In this document: positions 1 through 7,439 of the stretch, in pieces
How the letters are laid out: every line of letters starts with the position of its first letter
Position numbering within the stretch: the stretch's first letter is position 1
Assembly: GCF_011751745.2 (NCBI RefSeq)
Contig: NZ_CP061170.1
Coordinates: forward strand, 2,170,001-2,234,000
From: Paramicrobacterium fandaimingii
GTDB taxonomy: Bacteria; Actinomycetota; Actinomycetes; Actinomycetales; Microbacteriaceae
Direction: 5' to 3'
Length of the DNA: 64,000 nt
Position numbers and translations under genes: made by a program
The notes under the pieces: generated by a model
Told to the model about the DNA's origin: nothing
Database searches by the model: none
What the model saw: the letters and a program-made list of their open reading frames with translations, nothing else

Positions 1-890
1 TCGGTTGTGCGCACCCAGATCGCGTCGTCCTTGTCGTAGACGTGCCCCTGCTCGCGCAGTCGGTCGACGGCCAAATCGATGTCGCTCTTGCCGTCGCCCG
101 ACGAGGCGTGCAGCGTTCTCTCTGAGAACCAGATGTCGAAGTGCACGTTGAATCGGGCAAGGGACTGCTTGATCTCGTCGAGCTGCAGCCCATAGGCAAT
201 CTCGCGTGCTGTGCGCACGGCCTCGTCTTCGGGCATCTGCGTCAGCGCGGGGGCCTGCGTGAGCACAGCGTCGGCGAGTTCTGCGATGTACGCTCCCGGA
301 TAGCCGCCCTCTGGGGTCGGCTCGCCCTTTGCCGCGGCAAGCACCGAGAGACCGAAGGTGTCCATCTGGCTGCCCGCGTCGTTGATGTAGTACTCGCTTG
401 CAACGTCGGCACCGGATGCTGCGAGCACTCTCCTGATGGAGTCACCGAGGGCCGCCCAGCGCGTGTGGCCGATGTGCAGCGGCCCGACCGGGTTCGCCGA
501 GACGAACTCGAGGTTGATCGTCTCCCCCACGAGACTGTCGTTGCGCCCATAGGAGATGCCCGCGTCGACGATCACTTGAGCGAGCTGTCCGGCGGCCGCG
601 GCTTCGAGCCGCACGTTGATAAACCCGGGGCCGGCCACCTCGGCCGACGCAACACCGTCTGCCTTGTGCAGTTCACCGGCGATCTCGATGGCGAGCTCCC
701 GCGGGTTCGCGCCGAGTGTCTTTGCCAGTTTCATTGCGATGTTTGAGGCCCAATCCCCGTGATCGCGATTCTTCGGGCGCTCGATCGTGACCATCGACTC
801 CGTCAGCTCAGCCGATGCGCCCTCACGACGACGCTCGGCAATGGGTGCGAGAATGCCGAACAAGACGCGCGAAAGATCAGATGGAGTCAT
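1..890 (-). CDS. argS: Arginyl-tRNA synthetase, N-terminal part (cut by window edge)
   Basis: Class I aminoacyl-tRNA synthetase that charges tRNA-Arg in the cytoplasm. Only the N-terminal ~296 residues are inside the window; the frame is still open at base 1. The translation contains the class I signature in the form NPVGPLHIGHTRWAALGDS and the following SEYYINDAGSQMDTFG stretch typical of ArgRS, after an N-terminal tRNA-recognition domain (IERPKNRDHGDWASNIAMKL). ATG codons lie at 896 and 890 in the same frame. I prefer 890 because a TAGACT hexamer (899-904) lies 8 nt upstream, which suits a leaderless transcript; no Shine-Dalgarno sequence is visible. The gene is divergent from the lipoprotein gene at 998. 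Confidence 0.95.
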   Translation of the reverse strand, partial: MTPSDLSRVLFGILAPIAERRREGASAELTESMVTIERPKNRDHGDWASNIAMKLAKTLGANPRELAIEIAGELHKADGVASAEVAGPGFINVRLEAAAAGQLAQVIVDAGISYGRNDSLVGETINLEFVSANPVGPLHIGHTRWAALGDSIRRVLAASGADVASEYYINDAGSQMDTFGLSVLAAAKGEPTPEGGYPGAYIAELADAVLTQAPALTQMPEDEAVRTAREIAYGLQLDEIKQSLARFNVHFDIWFSERTLHASSGDGKSDIDLAVDRLREQGHVYDKDDAIWVRTT

Positions 891-997
891 GGTCATCGAG
901 TCTAATGCCCGCTGTCTGGGTGCCCTGCGCGTTGACGCCGTTCTTTCGCGCCGCGTTGGTACTCTCGAATCGTCCCCGCCGCCTTCGAAAGGAACCC

Positions 998-1645
998 ATG
1001 TCCGTCAGCAGCGCCGTCCTCCGTCGTAGCGCCGTGATCGCTCTCGCCCTCGGGAGTCTCACGTTGACGGCGTGCGCCCCTCCCGTGGGTCCCGACAGCA
1101 CGCCGACCGCATCGGAGTCGTCATCCCCCACGCCGACGTCGTCGGATGGTCCCCCCGCAGACGAGCACCGTGAGAGCCCTGACGACACAGCAACCGCTCC
1201 CCCGAAGTCCACGCAGCATCCGGATGCCGGTGAGGACGTCGGGCTTGGCTGCGACGACGTGATCACGCTGCAGCAGATGTACGACTTCAACCCCAACGTG
1301 AGCGCGCTCGGCGAGTTCTCGCCCGCCGCCGACACTCCCGCGGCAAAGGTCGCGTCGTACAACGGCATCACCTGCCGATGGAGCAACAACACGAGCGGCC
1401 GAACGATCGACGTGGCGATTGCCAAGCTCGCACCGAAGACTCTCGATGATCTCGCGGCCGAGGCCGACGCGTCGGGGGAATCGGTGAAGACATACGGGGA
1501 GAAGGGCTTCTTCTCCCATTCGTCGGGAGTGGGCACGGCCCAGATCTTCACGGGAACGTACTGGGTTGTCATCTCTTCGAAGGACTTCTCTGACGCCCGC
1601 GGGGCCGAGCAGCTCGCGCAGTTCGTTCTCGGCAATCTGCCGTAG
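998..1645 (+). CDS. Putative lipoprotein of unknown function
   Basis: A 215-residue exported protein. The N-terminus is a lipoprotein signal peptide: a basic n-region, a hydrophobic stretch and the lipobox LTLTAC, so it should be lipid-anchored on the outer face of the membrane. A Ser/Thr/Pro-rich linker follows, then a globular domain with two further cysteines (LGCDDVI and ITCRWSN) that could form a disulfide. The ATG at 998 is chosen because GAAAGGAA lies just upstream and the signal peptide begins there; the longer upstream frame lacks both. I do not recognise a catalytic motif. The fold may be DUF3558-like, but that is a guess. Confidence 0.8.
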   Translation: MSVSSAVLRRSAVIALALGSLTLTACAPPVGPDSTPTASESSSPTPTSSDGPPADEHRESPDDTATAPPKSTQHPDAGEDVGLGCDDVITLQQMYDFNPNVSALGEFSPAADTPAAKVASYNGITCRWSNNTSGRTIDVAIAKLAPKTLDDLAAEADASGESVKTYGEKGFFSHSSGVGTAQIFTGTYWVVISSKDFSDARGAEQLAQFVLGNLP

Positions 1646-1646
1646 C

Positions 1647-2441
1647 TCAGGCGAGAACGGCCGCCGAGAGATGGTCATCGGCGACGAGTGTGTCGCTCAC
1701 CGCGTTCACCGCGACGGTGGAGAGCCGCAGATTTCCGATGTGGTTCGTGAGAAAGGCGATGTCTGACGCGTCGCGTCCCGTCGAAATGCGAACGAGCGAC
1801 GGGCGGGGAGCCAGACGAGTGGCGTCGACGACGTTCCACCGGCCGCCGACCCAGGCCTCAGCGACGGCGTGGAAGTCCATGGGAGAAAGCCCCGGGGCAT
1901 AGACAGCGGCAACGCGAGCGGGCACGTCGCAGGCCCTCAGCATCGTCACCACGACGTGCGCGAAGTCGCGACACACTCCGCGCCCGACGTTCAGCGTCGT
2001 TCGCGCGCTGTCCGTTCCCGTGCTCGACCCCGGTACGTACTCGAGAGTCTCGTGTGTCCACGTCGCAACGGCGTTGACGAGCACAAGCCCGGTGAGACCG
2101 GCGAACATCGAGCGGGCCTGTACATAGAGGGCGTCTGATTCCGCGTACCTGCTGGGCCGCAGATACCCCAGCAGATCGATTTCGCGCACGGGCTCGATCG
2201 GCCGTGACCCGGCGACGTTCGCCGAGTAGAACACCTCGTAGGTTCCCTCGTCACCCGTGAAGCGCAGGATGCGGGTTCCGTGGCTGTCGACGATCTCTCG
2301 CGGCAGATAGACCCGGCCATTGTTCGTGAACGTAAACGATTCCGACAGAATCGGAGTTCCCGCGGCCACGGCAATTTGGAACAGCATGTCGCTCTGCCCG
2401 CCCAGGGTGAACTGGAGATGGGCATTCACGGTGCGCTGCAT
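1647..2441 (-). CDS. Transglutaminase-like cysteine protease family protein
   Basis: A 264-residue protein with the transglutaminase-like (papain-fold) core in its C-terminal half. The catalytic triad is readable: Cys157 in GVCRDFAH, His191 in DFHAVAEAW and Asp206 in NVVDATR. The N-terminal ~85 residues look like the beta-rich N-domain common in bacterial transglutaminase-like proteins. No signal peptide is seen, so it is probably cytoplasmic. Family members act as proteases, amidases or cross-linking enzymes; the substrate cannot be told from sequence. Its stop lies 1 nt from the convergent lipoprotein gene stop. The start at 2441 has AAGG very close to the ATG and a GATGAT hexamer 6 nt upstream, so the mode of initiation is unclear. 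Confidence 0.85.
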   Translation of the reverse strand: MQRTVNAHLQFTLGGQSDMLFQIAVAAGTPILSESFTFTNNGRVYLPREIVDSHGTRILRFTGDEGTYEVFYSANVAGSRPIEPVREIDLLGYLRPSRYAESDALYVQARSMFAGLTGLVLVNAVATWTHETLEYVPGSSTGTDSARTTLNVGRGVCRDFAHVVVTMLRACDVPARVAAVYAPGLSPMDFHAVAEAWVGGRWNVVDATRLAPRPSLVRISTGRDASDIAFLTNHIGNLRLSTVAVNAVSDTLVADDHLSAAVLA

Positions 2442-2560
2442 GCCTTCATCATCACACCCGGGGGCGCAACGCGGCAGGTGGAGTTCTCCCCACCACTCAC
2501 TTCACGGCTGATGCACAGGCACCTCGCCGCGCCGCTTTTCGGGCGACGCCTCGCGGGTGC

Positions 2561-2566
2561 TAGCCT
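2561..2566 (+). promoter_or_regulatory. Candidate -10 element of tRNA-Arg
   Basis: TAGCCT preceded by TGC (extended -10 style) lies 33 nt upstream of the tRNA 5' end. No convincing -35 is seen 16-18 nt upstream. The same hexamer serves as the likely -10 of two protein genes in this window (amidase and GNAT). Confidence 0.45.
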
Positions 2567-2599
2567 AGGTTCGCGCCGATGCGAGACATCGGGCGATTT

Positions 2600-2672
2600 G
2601 CCTCCGTAGCTCAGGGGATAGAGCGCCGGTTTCCGGTACCGAAGGTCGCAGGTTCGATTCCTGTCGGGGGCA
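2600..2672 (+). tRNA. tRNA-Arg (anticodon CCG)
   Basis: A 73-nt cloverleaf can be folded by eye. Acceptor stem GCCTCCG pairs with CGGGGGC with one G-T pair, the D stem GCTC with GAGC, and the T stem GCAGG with CCTGT around the TTCGATT loop. The anticodon loop TTCCGGT places CCG at positions 34-36, reading CGG (Arg). The anticodon stem has four good pairs and one C-A mismatch at 27-43. Base 73 is A; the CCA end is not encoded. Confidence 0.95.
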
Positions 2673-2789
2673 CAAATCAGACGCGGTCAGCGACTGCGAC
2701 AGACGAAAGTGTGTCGCCGTTTCGCCGTCGTCGAGAAGCATCCGCCTGAGTCGACGTCGGTGACGCGCTGTGCTCCCTCACCGGCAGCG

Positions 2790-2811
2790 GCCAGGCGACG
2801 CGCTGCCTGGC
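2790..2811 (-). terminator. Weak hairpin after the M23 peptidase gene
   Basis: GCCAGGC and GCCTGGC (7 bp) flank an 8-nt loop just past the stop codon of the leftward M23 gene. There is no T tract and alternative pairings exist, so this is only a possible terminator. Confidence 0.25.
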
Positions 2812-2818
2812 AAGTGGT

Positions 2819-3763
2819 TCAGTATGCGCCGTTAGCGCGCAGCCAGCCCAGTGGGTTGACGAGACCGCCGTTGATCGTGATCTCGAGATGCAGGTGGTTC
2901 GCCGTCGAGCGCCCGGTGCTGCCCACGAGTCCGAGAACCTGCCCGGCCGTCACGTGCTGACCGACAGATACCTGGCGAGAGCCGTACGTCATGTGCCCGT
3001 ACGTTGAACGCACGGTCTGGCCGTCGATCGTGTGCTCGACGACAACGCCGACACCGTATCCGCCGTAGCTCTCCTGTGAAACGACGACGACGCCATCAGC
3101 GACCGAACCGATCGGGGTGCCCCCCGCGATCAGAATGTCGACGCCGTGGTGCGATCCACCGCGGCTCATAAAGCCGTCGCCAATCGTTCCTCCGCTGGGA
3201 AGCGGCCAGCGCACGGAACCGTCACCGGCGATCGCGGAGTAAGGTCCTCCGCCTCCGGTATTGCTGTCCGCAGAGTTTTGCTTCTGCTCAGCGGCTCGCT
3301 TTGCGGCAGCCTCGGCCTCCGCCTTCTTGCGTGCGGCTTCGAGTTCTTCAGTCGTCGTCGCACCGTAGCTGTCTCGAATGAGATGAGTCGCCGGCGCGAC
3401 GGCAACCTCGCTGGCGTCGAGAGTCTGAGCGGATGCCGTGGCGATGTCGTAGCTTGAGGGGCCGTGTGTTCCGGCGTCTTCCGGTGATGCGTAGGACGGC
3501 AGAGCCATTGTCGCGAAGAGACCGGGAACAACGAGGCCGACGAGTGCCGTCGATGCCCACGACCGCGCGATGCTTCTGCCCGAACGGGGCTGCTTCGCCT
3601 TCGCGGCGGGTCGAGTCGAGCGCGCTGCGGTTGGTGCCGATGGGTGCGAGGCTCCGCGGCTCGCAAGGCGACGGGCTTCCATCTCTCGTCGTGCGCGACG
3701 AGTAGCGGGTGCGTTCGGGGTGCCTTCTGAGGCGTCATGCCTCGTCTCGAACGAATCAGTCAC
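2819..3763 (-). CDS. M23 family peptidoglycan endopeptidase
   Basis: A LytM/M23 zinc metallopeptidase expected to cut peptidoglycan cross-bridges outside the membrane. The ~314 residues read as a basic, disordered cytoplasmic N-terminus, one membrane or uncleaved signal segment (about residues 66-90), a short charged Ala/Lys/Glu coiled-coil stretch (about 138-162), a Gly-rich linker and the C-terminal M23 domain. Zinc ligands are visible as H206-x2-D209 (SHHGVDI) and the HLHLE motif (His290/His292). The GTG at 3763 is chosen because GGAGGA (3771-3776) sits 7 nt upstream; the frame is open further upstream to another GTG at 3787 that has no such site. The ~120-nt leader is discussed under findings. 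Confidence 0.9.
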   Translation of the reverse strand: MTDSFETRHDASEGTPNAPATRRARREMEARRLASRGASHPSAPTAARSTRPAAKAKQPRSGRSIARSWASTALVGLVVPGLFATMALPSYASPEDAGTHGPSSYDIATASAQTLDASEVAVAPATHLIRDSYGATTTEELEAARKKAEAEAAAKRAAEQKQNSADSNTGGGGPYSAIAGDGSVRWPLPSGGTIGDGFMSRGGSHHGVDILIAGGTPIGSVADGVVVVSQESYGGYGVGVVVEHTIDGQTVRSTYGHMTYGSRQVSVGQHVTAGQVLGLVGSTGRSTANHLHLEITINGGLVNPLGWLRANGAY

Positions 3764-3882
3764 CAGTACATCCTCCACACATGACACCGTGAATCGCTGG
3801 GTGCGAAAATCAGGGAATTCACCCCGCGTGTGCGACTCGACCGAGTGGGGGTCACCGGCCGGTAGTCATGCGAACTCATCCG

Positions 3883-3910
3883 AGGATACGGGAACATAAC
3901 GATTTGTGCA
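3883..3910 (-). promoter_or_regulatory. Candidate promoter of the M23 peptidase gene
   Basis: On the minus strand, TGCACA (3910-3905) and TATCCT (3888-3883) are separated by 16 nt. Transcription from here would give a 5' leader of roughly 110 nt that contains the ACTCG-GT-CGAGT hairpin and a GGGGTGAATT stretch before the GGAGGA ribosome binding site. Confidence 0.35.
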
Positions 3911-3938
3911 CGTCCCGTGGCGCGTTTGGTGAAAATTT

Positions 3939-4778
3939 TCAGGATGGCTCGGTGACGAAGTCGATCAGCTGCTCGACGCGGCCGAGCAGCTGCGGTTCCA
4001 GATCCGTGTAGCTCGACACCCGCCCAAGTATGCGCTTCCACGCCCGCGCGATGTCGGCCTGATCGGCGTGAGGCCAGCCGAACGCCTCGCAGATTCCGTG
4101 TTTCCATTCCATGCTGCGAGGAATCGTCGGCCAGGCCGAGATGCCCAGCTTCTCCGGCAGCACAGACTGCCAGATATCGATGTAGGGATGCCCGACGATC
4201 AGCACGTGGGCGCCGTGCGCCGACCGGGCGACCGTGTCGGCAATGCGGCTCTCTTTCGAGCCGGGAACAAGATGGTCGACGAGCACGCCGATGCGAGCGG
4301 TCCGCGTCGGGGCGGCCTCTCGAATAATCGCGTCGAGGTCGTCGATTCCCCCGAGATACTCCACGACAACGCCCTCCGATCTGAGATCATCGCCCCAGAC
4401 TTTTTCGACGAGCTCCGCGTCGTGGCGCCCCTCGACGAAAATTCGGCTCTGCCGCGCCACCCGGGCCCTCTGGTCTGCAGCAGCGAACGAACCGGAGGCC
4501 GTGCGCGTCGGGCCTTTCGCCTGTGCCTTCGCCTTGACGAGCTCGACCGGCCTGCCGTCGATCATGAATCCTCTCCCGAGAGGAAAGGCTCTCACCGCGC
4601 CCGAAAAGTCCTCGAGCTCGACGGTCTGCCCCTCGACGCCGACGACCGCTCCGCACCAGCCGCTCCCCGCATCTTCGACGACGAGGCCCTTCTCAGCTTC
4701 GACCGCCGTGTGTATCGGCTTGCCGCGGTTCTTCCAATCGCCGGCGAGTACATCTGTTCCATACCGATCATGCGTCAC
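3939..4778 (-). CDS. DUF3097 family protein (TOPRIM-like)
   Basis: A 279-residue cytoplasmic protein matching by eye the actinobacterial DUF3097 family. It opens with YGTDVLAGDW and an N-terminal beta-rich half containing ELEDFSGAVRAFPLG. The second half has IFVEGRHDAELVEKVW followed later by GVLVDHLVPGSKESR, which looks like the acidic motifs of a TOPRIM-like nucleic-acid fold, although the usual DxD appears as DHL. The function is unknown. The GTG start at 4778 is supported by a TAGGGT hexamer (4786-4791) 7 nt upstream, and it removes a long overlap with the next gene that the more distal start would cause. Confidence 0.8.
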   Translation of the reverse strand: MTHDRYGTDVLAGDWKNRGKPIHTAVEAEKGLVVEDAGSGWCGAVVGVEGQTVELEDFSGAVRAFPLGRGFMIDGRPVELVKAKAQAKGPTRTASGSFAAADQRARVARQSRIFVEGRHDAELVEKVWGDDLRSEGVVVEYLGGIDDLDAIIREAAPTRTARIGVLVDHLVPGSKESRIADTVARSAHGAHVLIVGHPYIDIWQSVLPEKLGISAWPTIPRSMEWKHGICEAFGWPHADQADIARAWKRILGRVSSYTDLEPQLLGRVEQLIDFVTEPS

Positions 4779-4827
4779 CTGAGGAACCCTAACCGCAATA
4801 CCTCGGCAGAGCTCGGTGCCACCCCGA

Positions 4828-5574
4828 TCAGGCAGCCAGTTGCCTGAGAGCCTCGCGTTCGAGCCCGTCCAGCAGACGCTCGAGCTGGTCGGTTGGGGCC
4901 ATGGGAGCCTCCGGATGCCACTGGACGCCTGTGATCGGCAGAATGTCGTGCTCGACAGCCTCAATGTGACCGTCGTGCGACCACCCAACGGCACGCAGTC
5001 CGGGGCCGGGGCGATCGATCACCTGATGATGCCCTGATTGAACGGTGATGTGCTCGCCCAACCGCAGTGCGAGAGTGCTCGAACGTTCGAGCGAGACAGG
5101 ATGCTCCACGAGGGTGTACTCGACCGGAAGATCGGTCAGTCTGTGACCGGACTCCTCCATGTGCTGAACGAGGGTTCCCCCGAACGCCACATTGATCACC
5201 TGGTGACCACGGCAAATGCCGAGAAGCGGGGTAGCGCGCAACGCCGCCCTGCGCACGAGTGCGAGCTCGGCGGCATCCGCTGTTCGGTAATGGTGACCTT
5301 CGCCCTCGTACCCCGGCTGACCGCCATAGAACTCGGGAGCGAGGTCTTCCCCGCCCATGATCACGATCGCGTCGGCCGACTCGGTGGCATCGAGCAGGCC
5401 GTCTGTGCCGAGGCGTTCGGCGGTGAGCAGTCGCGCATCCCATCCGAGAATCGACGCGTCGGAGACGGTGCGCCGCGTCATGCCCCGCGTATACGCGTCG
5501 TATTCGGGAGCGTGCGGACGGGCGTCAGTCACCTCGACGATGGCGAGCTGCAGCATCCGATCACTGTGAGTCAC
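4828..5574 (-). CDS. Class I glutamine amidotransferase, gamma-glutamyl-GABA hydrolase-like (peptidase C26)
   Basis: A 248-residue cytoplasmic hydrolase of the PuuD-like C26 family, whose members cleave gamma-glutamyl amide bonds. The triad is visible: nucleophile Cys121 in LLGICRGHQ, His220 and Glu222 in GVQWHPEAP. The oxyanion-side motif IMGGEDLAPEFYGG is also typical. The GTG start at 5574 is preferred because GAGGGGAAG lies 4-9 nt upstream; longer readings lack a binding site. The gene is divergent from pspA. No polyamine-catabolism genes flank it, so the substrate is not supported by context. Confidence 0.85.
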   Translation of the reverse strand: MTHSDRMLQLAIVEVTDARPHAPEYDAYTRGMTRRTVSDASILGWDARLLTAERLGTDGLLDATESADAIVIMGGEDLAPEFYGGQPGYEGEGHHYRTADAAELALVRRAALRATPLLGICRGHQVINVAFGGTLVQHMEESGHRLTDLPVEYTLVEHPVSLERSSTLALRLGEHITVQSGHHQVIDRPGPGLRAVGWSHDGHIEAVEHDILPITGVQWHPEAPMAPTDQLERLLDGLEREALRQLAA

Positions 5575-5753
5575 CGACTTCCCCTCTCTTGTGTTTCGCT
5601 CAATTCTCTCGCGGGTGCACACGCGCTGCCACCGTGGCCGTCACAGACAGACACATGGTGCGGCAGATTTGCAGGAAAAAGAAACTTTACGGCCCGTAGA
5701 CTCAGACGCACCGAACCGGCGGCCGCTCGGCCGACTGCGACGAGAGGGAGTAC

Positions 5754-6485
5754 ATGAGCAAGCAGACCATCTTCGGGCGCATCGCACAGTTGGCCCGCGC
5801 GAACATCAACTCGATTATCGATTCGGCGGAAGACCCGCAGAAGATGCTCGACCAGATGGTTCGCGACTACACGAACAACATCGCCGAGGCGGAGAGCGCT
5901 ATTGCCGAGACGATCGGCAACCTGCGGATGCTTGAGCAAGACCATAAGGAAGACGTCGATGCCGCGCGCGACTGGGGAACAAAGGCGCTTGCCGCGAGCA
6001 AGCGTGCCGACCAGATGCGTGGGTCGGGTGACACAGCGGGCGCTGACAAGTTCGACAACCTCGCAAAGGTGGCAATTCAGCGTCAGATCGGCTCGGAGGG
6101 CGAAGCCAAGGCGGCCGAGCCGCAGATCGCGTCGCAGTCGGATGTCGTCAGCAAGCTCAAAGATGGTCTGAACGGCATGAAGGAGCGCCTCGAGCAGCTC
6201 AAGACGAAGCGCAATGAGCTGGTGGCGCGTCAGAAGACGGCGCAGGCGCAGCTCAAGGTGCATGACGCGCTGAAGAGCATCGACATCATGGACCCCACGA
6301 GCGAGGTCAGCCGATTCGACGAGAAGATTCGCCGCGAAGAGGCGAAGGTGCTCGGCCACCAAGAGCTCGCGGCCTCGAGCCTCGACGCGCAGTTCGAAGA
6401 GCTCGACGACCTCGGCGAACTGACCGAGGTCGAGGCTCGTCTTGCCGCACTGAAGAGCAGTGGAAGCGGTTCGATCGAGTCGTAA
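5754..6485 (+). CDS. pspA: PspA/IM30 (Vipp1) family membrane-stress protein
   Basis: A 243-residue, highly charged and almost wholly helical protein beginning MSKQTIFGRIAQLARANINS, the amphipathic N-terminal helix typical of PspA/IM30. It is followed by long coiled-coil helices (about residues 25-215) rich in Lys, Glu and Ala. PspA-family proteins (ESCRT-III superfamily) bind and stabilise the inner face of stressed membranes. The ATG has a strong GAGAGGGAG Shine-Dalgarno upstream. The bacterial partners PspB/PspC are not next to it. A GC-rich hairpin terminator follows, so it is probably a single-gene unit. Confidence 0.93.
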   Translation: MSKQTIFGRIAQLARANINSIIDSAEDPQKMLDQMVRDYTNNIAEAESAIAETIGNLRMLEQDHKEDVDAARDWGTKALAASKRADQMRGSGDTAGADKFDNLAKVAIQRQIGSEGEAKAAEPQIASQSDVVSKLKDGLNGMKERLEQLKTKRNELVARQKTAQAQLKVHDALKSIDIMDPTSEVSRFDEKIRREEAKVLGHQELAASSLDAQFEELDDLGELTEVEARLAALKSSGSGSIES

Positions 6486-6499
6486 TCTGGTGCTCAGCA

Positions 6500-6531
6500 A
6501 ACGGGCGTCGGGGAATTCCCCGGCGCCCGTT
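6500..6531 (+). terminator. Hairpin terminator after pspA
   Basis: AACGGGCGTCGGGGAA pairs with TTCCCCGGCGCCCGTT (one T-G wobble) centred on GAATTC. It starts 14 nt after the pspA stop. The stem is very GC-rich and there is no U tract. Confidence 0.7.
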
Positions 6532-6585
6532 CGCGCTTCGCTGAAAGATGATGGCGCCCGGGCATCCTCGTCGCATAATTGAACA

Positions 6586-7404
6586 ATGACGGCATACATG
6601 GTGGTTCCGCAGTGGCAGGGCTCGTCATCGTCGCGTGCAATGCAGCTCATAGACGGTGCCGAGGCGATCAGAGGTGATCTGCCCTCGAGTGCAACCCACG
6701 ACGTTGCTGTGCCCCAGGGAGCGGGCGACGCCCTCGACACCGGAATCCGCAGGTTCACTTCCCTTGTCACCGTGCGTGAGCGGCTGCGCGAGCAGCTCAG
6801 CACCATGCACGACACGGCCGTCTGCATCGGAGGCGGGTGCGGAATCGAAATTGCCGCCATCGATCATGCGATGGAGCGCACGAACGGTGATCTCGCGGTG
6901 CTGTGGCTTGACGCACACCCCGATCTGCACACGGCGGAGACTTCCCCGTCTGGCGCTTTCGACGGCATGGCACTCAGATCTGTGCTCGGAGAGGGACACG
7001 ACGTTCTCGCCGCATCCAATCCCCTCGCGCACAGCAAGGTCGTGCTGGGCGGCATCCGTTCTGTCGACGACGACGAAGCCGCCTATCTCGACGCTTCCGA
7101 GCTGCGTGCGCTGAGCACGGACGAAGTTGCCGGTCTCGTCGACGCTCTTGTCGAGACAGGCGCGTCAGAGGTGTACGTGCACATCGACCTCGACGTTCTC
7201 GACCCGGCAGACATTGACGGAACGCACTGGGCGGAGCCATTCGGCATTCCGCTCACGCAGCTCATCGATGTGCTGGGTGACGTACGCGGCAGGTTCTCGC
7301 TTGCCGGGGCAGGGATCACGGGCTTCGCACCCGCGTCTGCCGCGGCTGCGACGGACGATCTCGCGGCGATCCTGCGCATTCTCGGTGCACTGACAAGACG
7401 CTGA
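6586..7404 (+). CDS. Arginase/ureohydrolase-fold family protein
   Basis: A 272-residue member of the ureohydrolase superfamily (arginase, agmatinase, formiminoglutamase), which use two Mn2+ to hydrolyse guanidino compounds. The second and third metal motifs are clear: DAHPDLH (109-115) and DLDVLDP (201-207). The first motif, normally GGDHS, is GGGCG here (82-86), so one Mn ligand is altered and true arginase activity is uncertain. The ATG has no ribosome binding site, but CATAAT (6574-6579) lies exactly 6 nt upstream, indicating a leaderless mRNA. The following oxidoreductase gene starts 35 nt downstream with its own -10. Confidence 0.85.
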   Translation: MTAYMVVPQWQGSSSSRAMQLIDGAEAIRGDLPSSATHDVAVPQGAGDALDTGIRRFTSLVTVRERLREQLSTMHDTAVCIGGGCGIEIAAIDHAMERTNGDLAVLWLDAHPDLHTAETSPSGAFDGMALRSVLGEGHDVLAASNPLAHSKVVLGGIRSVDDDEAAYLDASELRALSTDEVAGLVDALVETGASEVYVHIDLDVLDPADIDGTHWAEPFGIPLTQLIDVLGDVRGRFSLAGAGITGFAPASAAAATDDLAAILRILGALTRR

Positions 7405-7439
7405 CTGCGCTCCGGCGACAGCGCGAGTATTCTCGGAGC

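Noticed and set aside
5571..6860. A 429-codon open frame antisense to pspA and the arginase-like gene
   Set aside because: It is explained by codon bias of the genuine genes opposite; there are no start signals and no domains.
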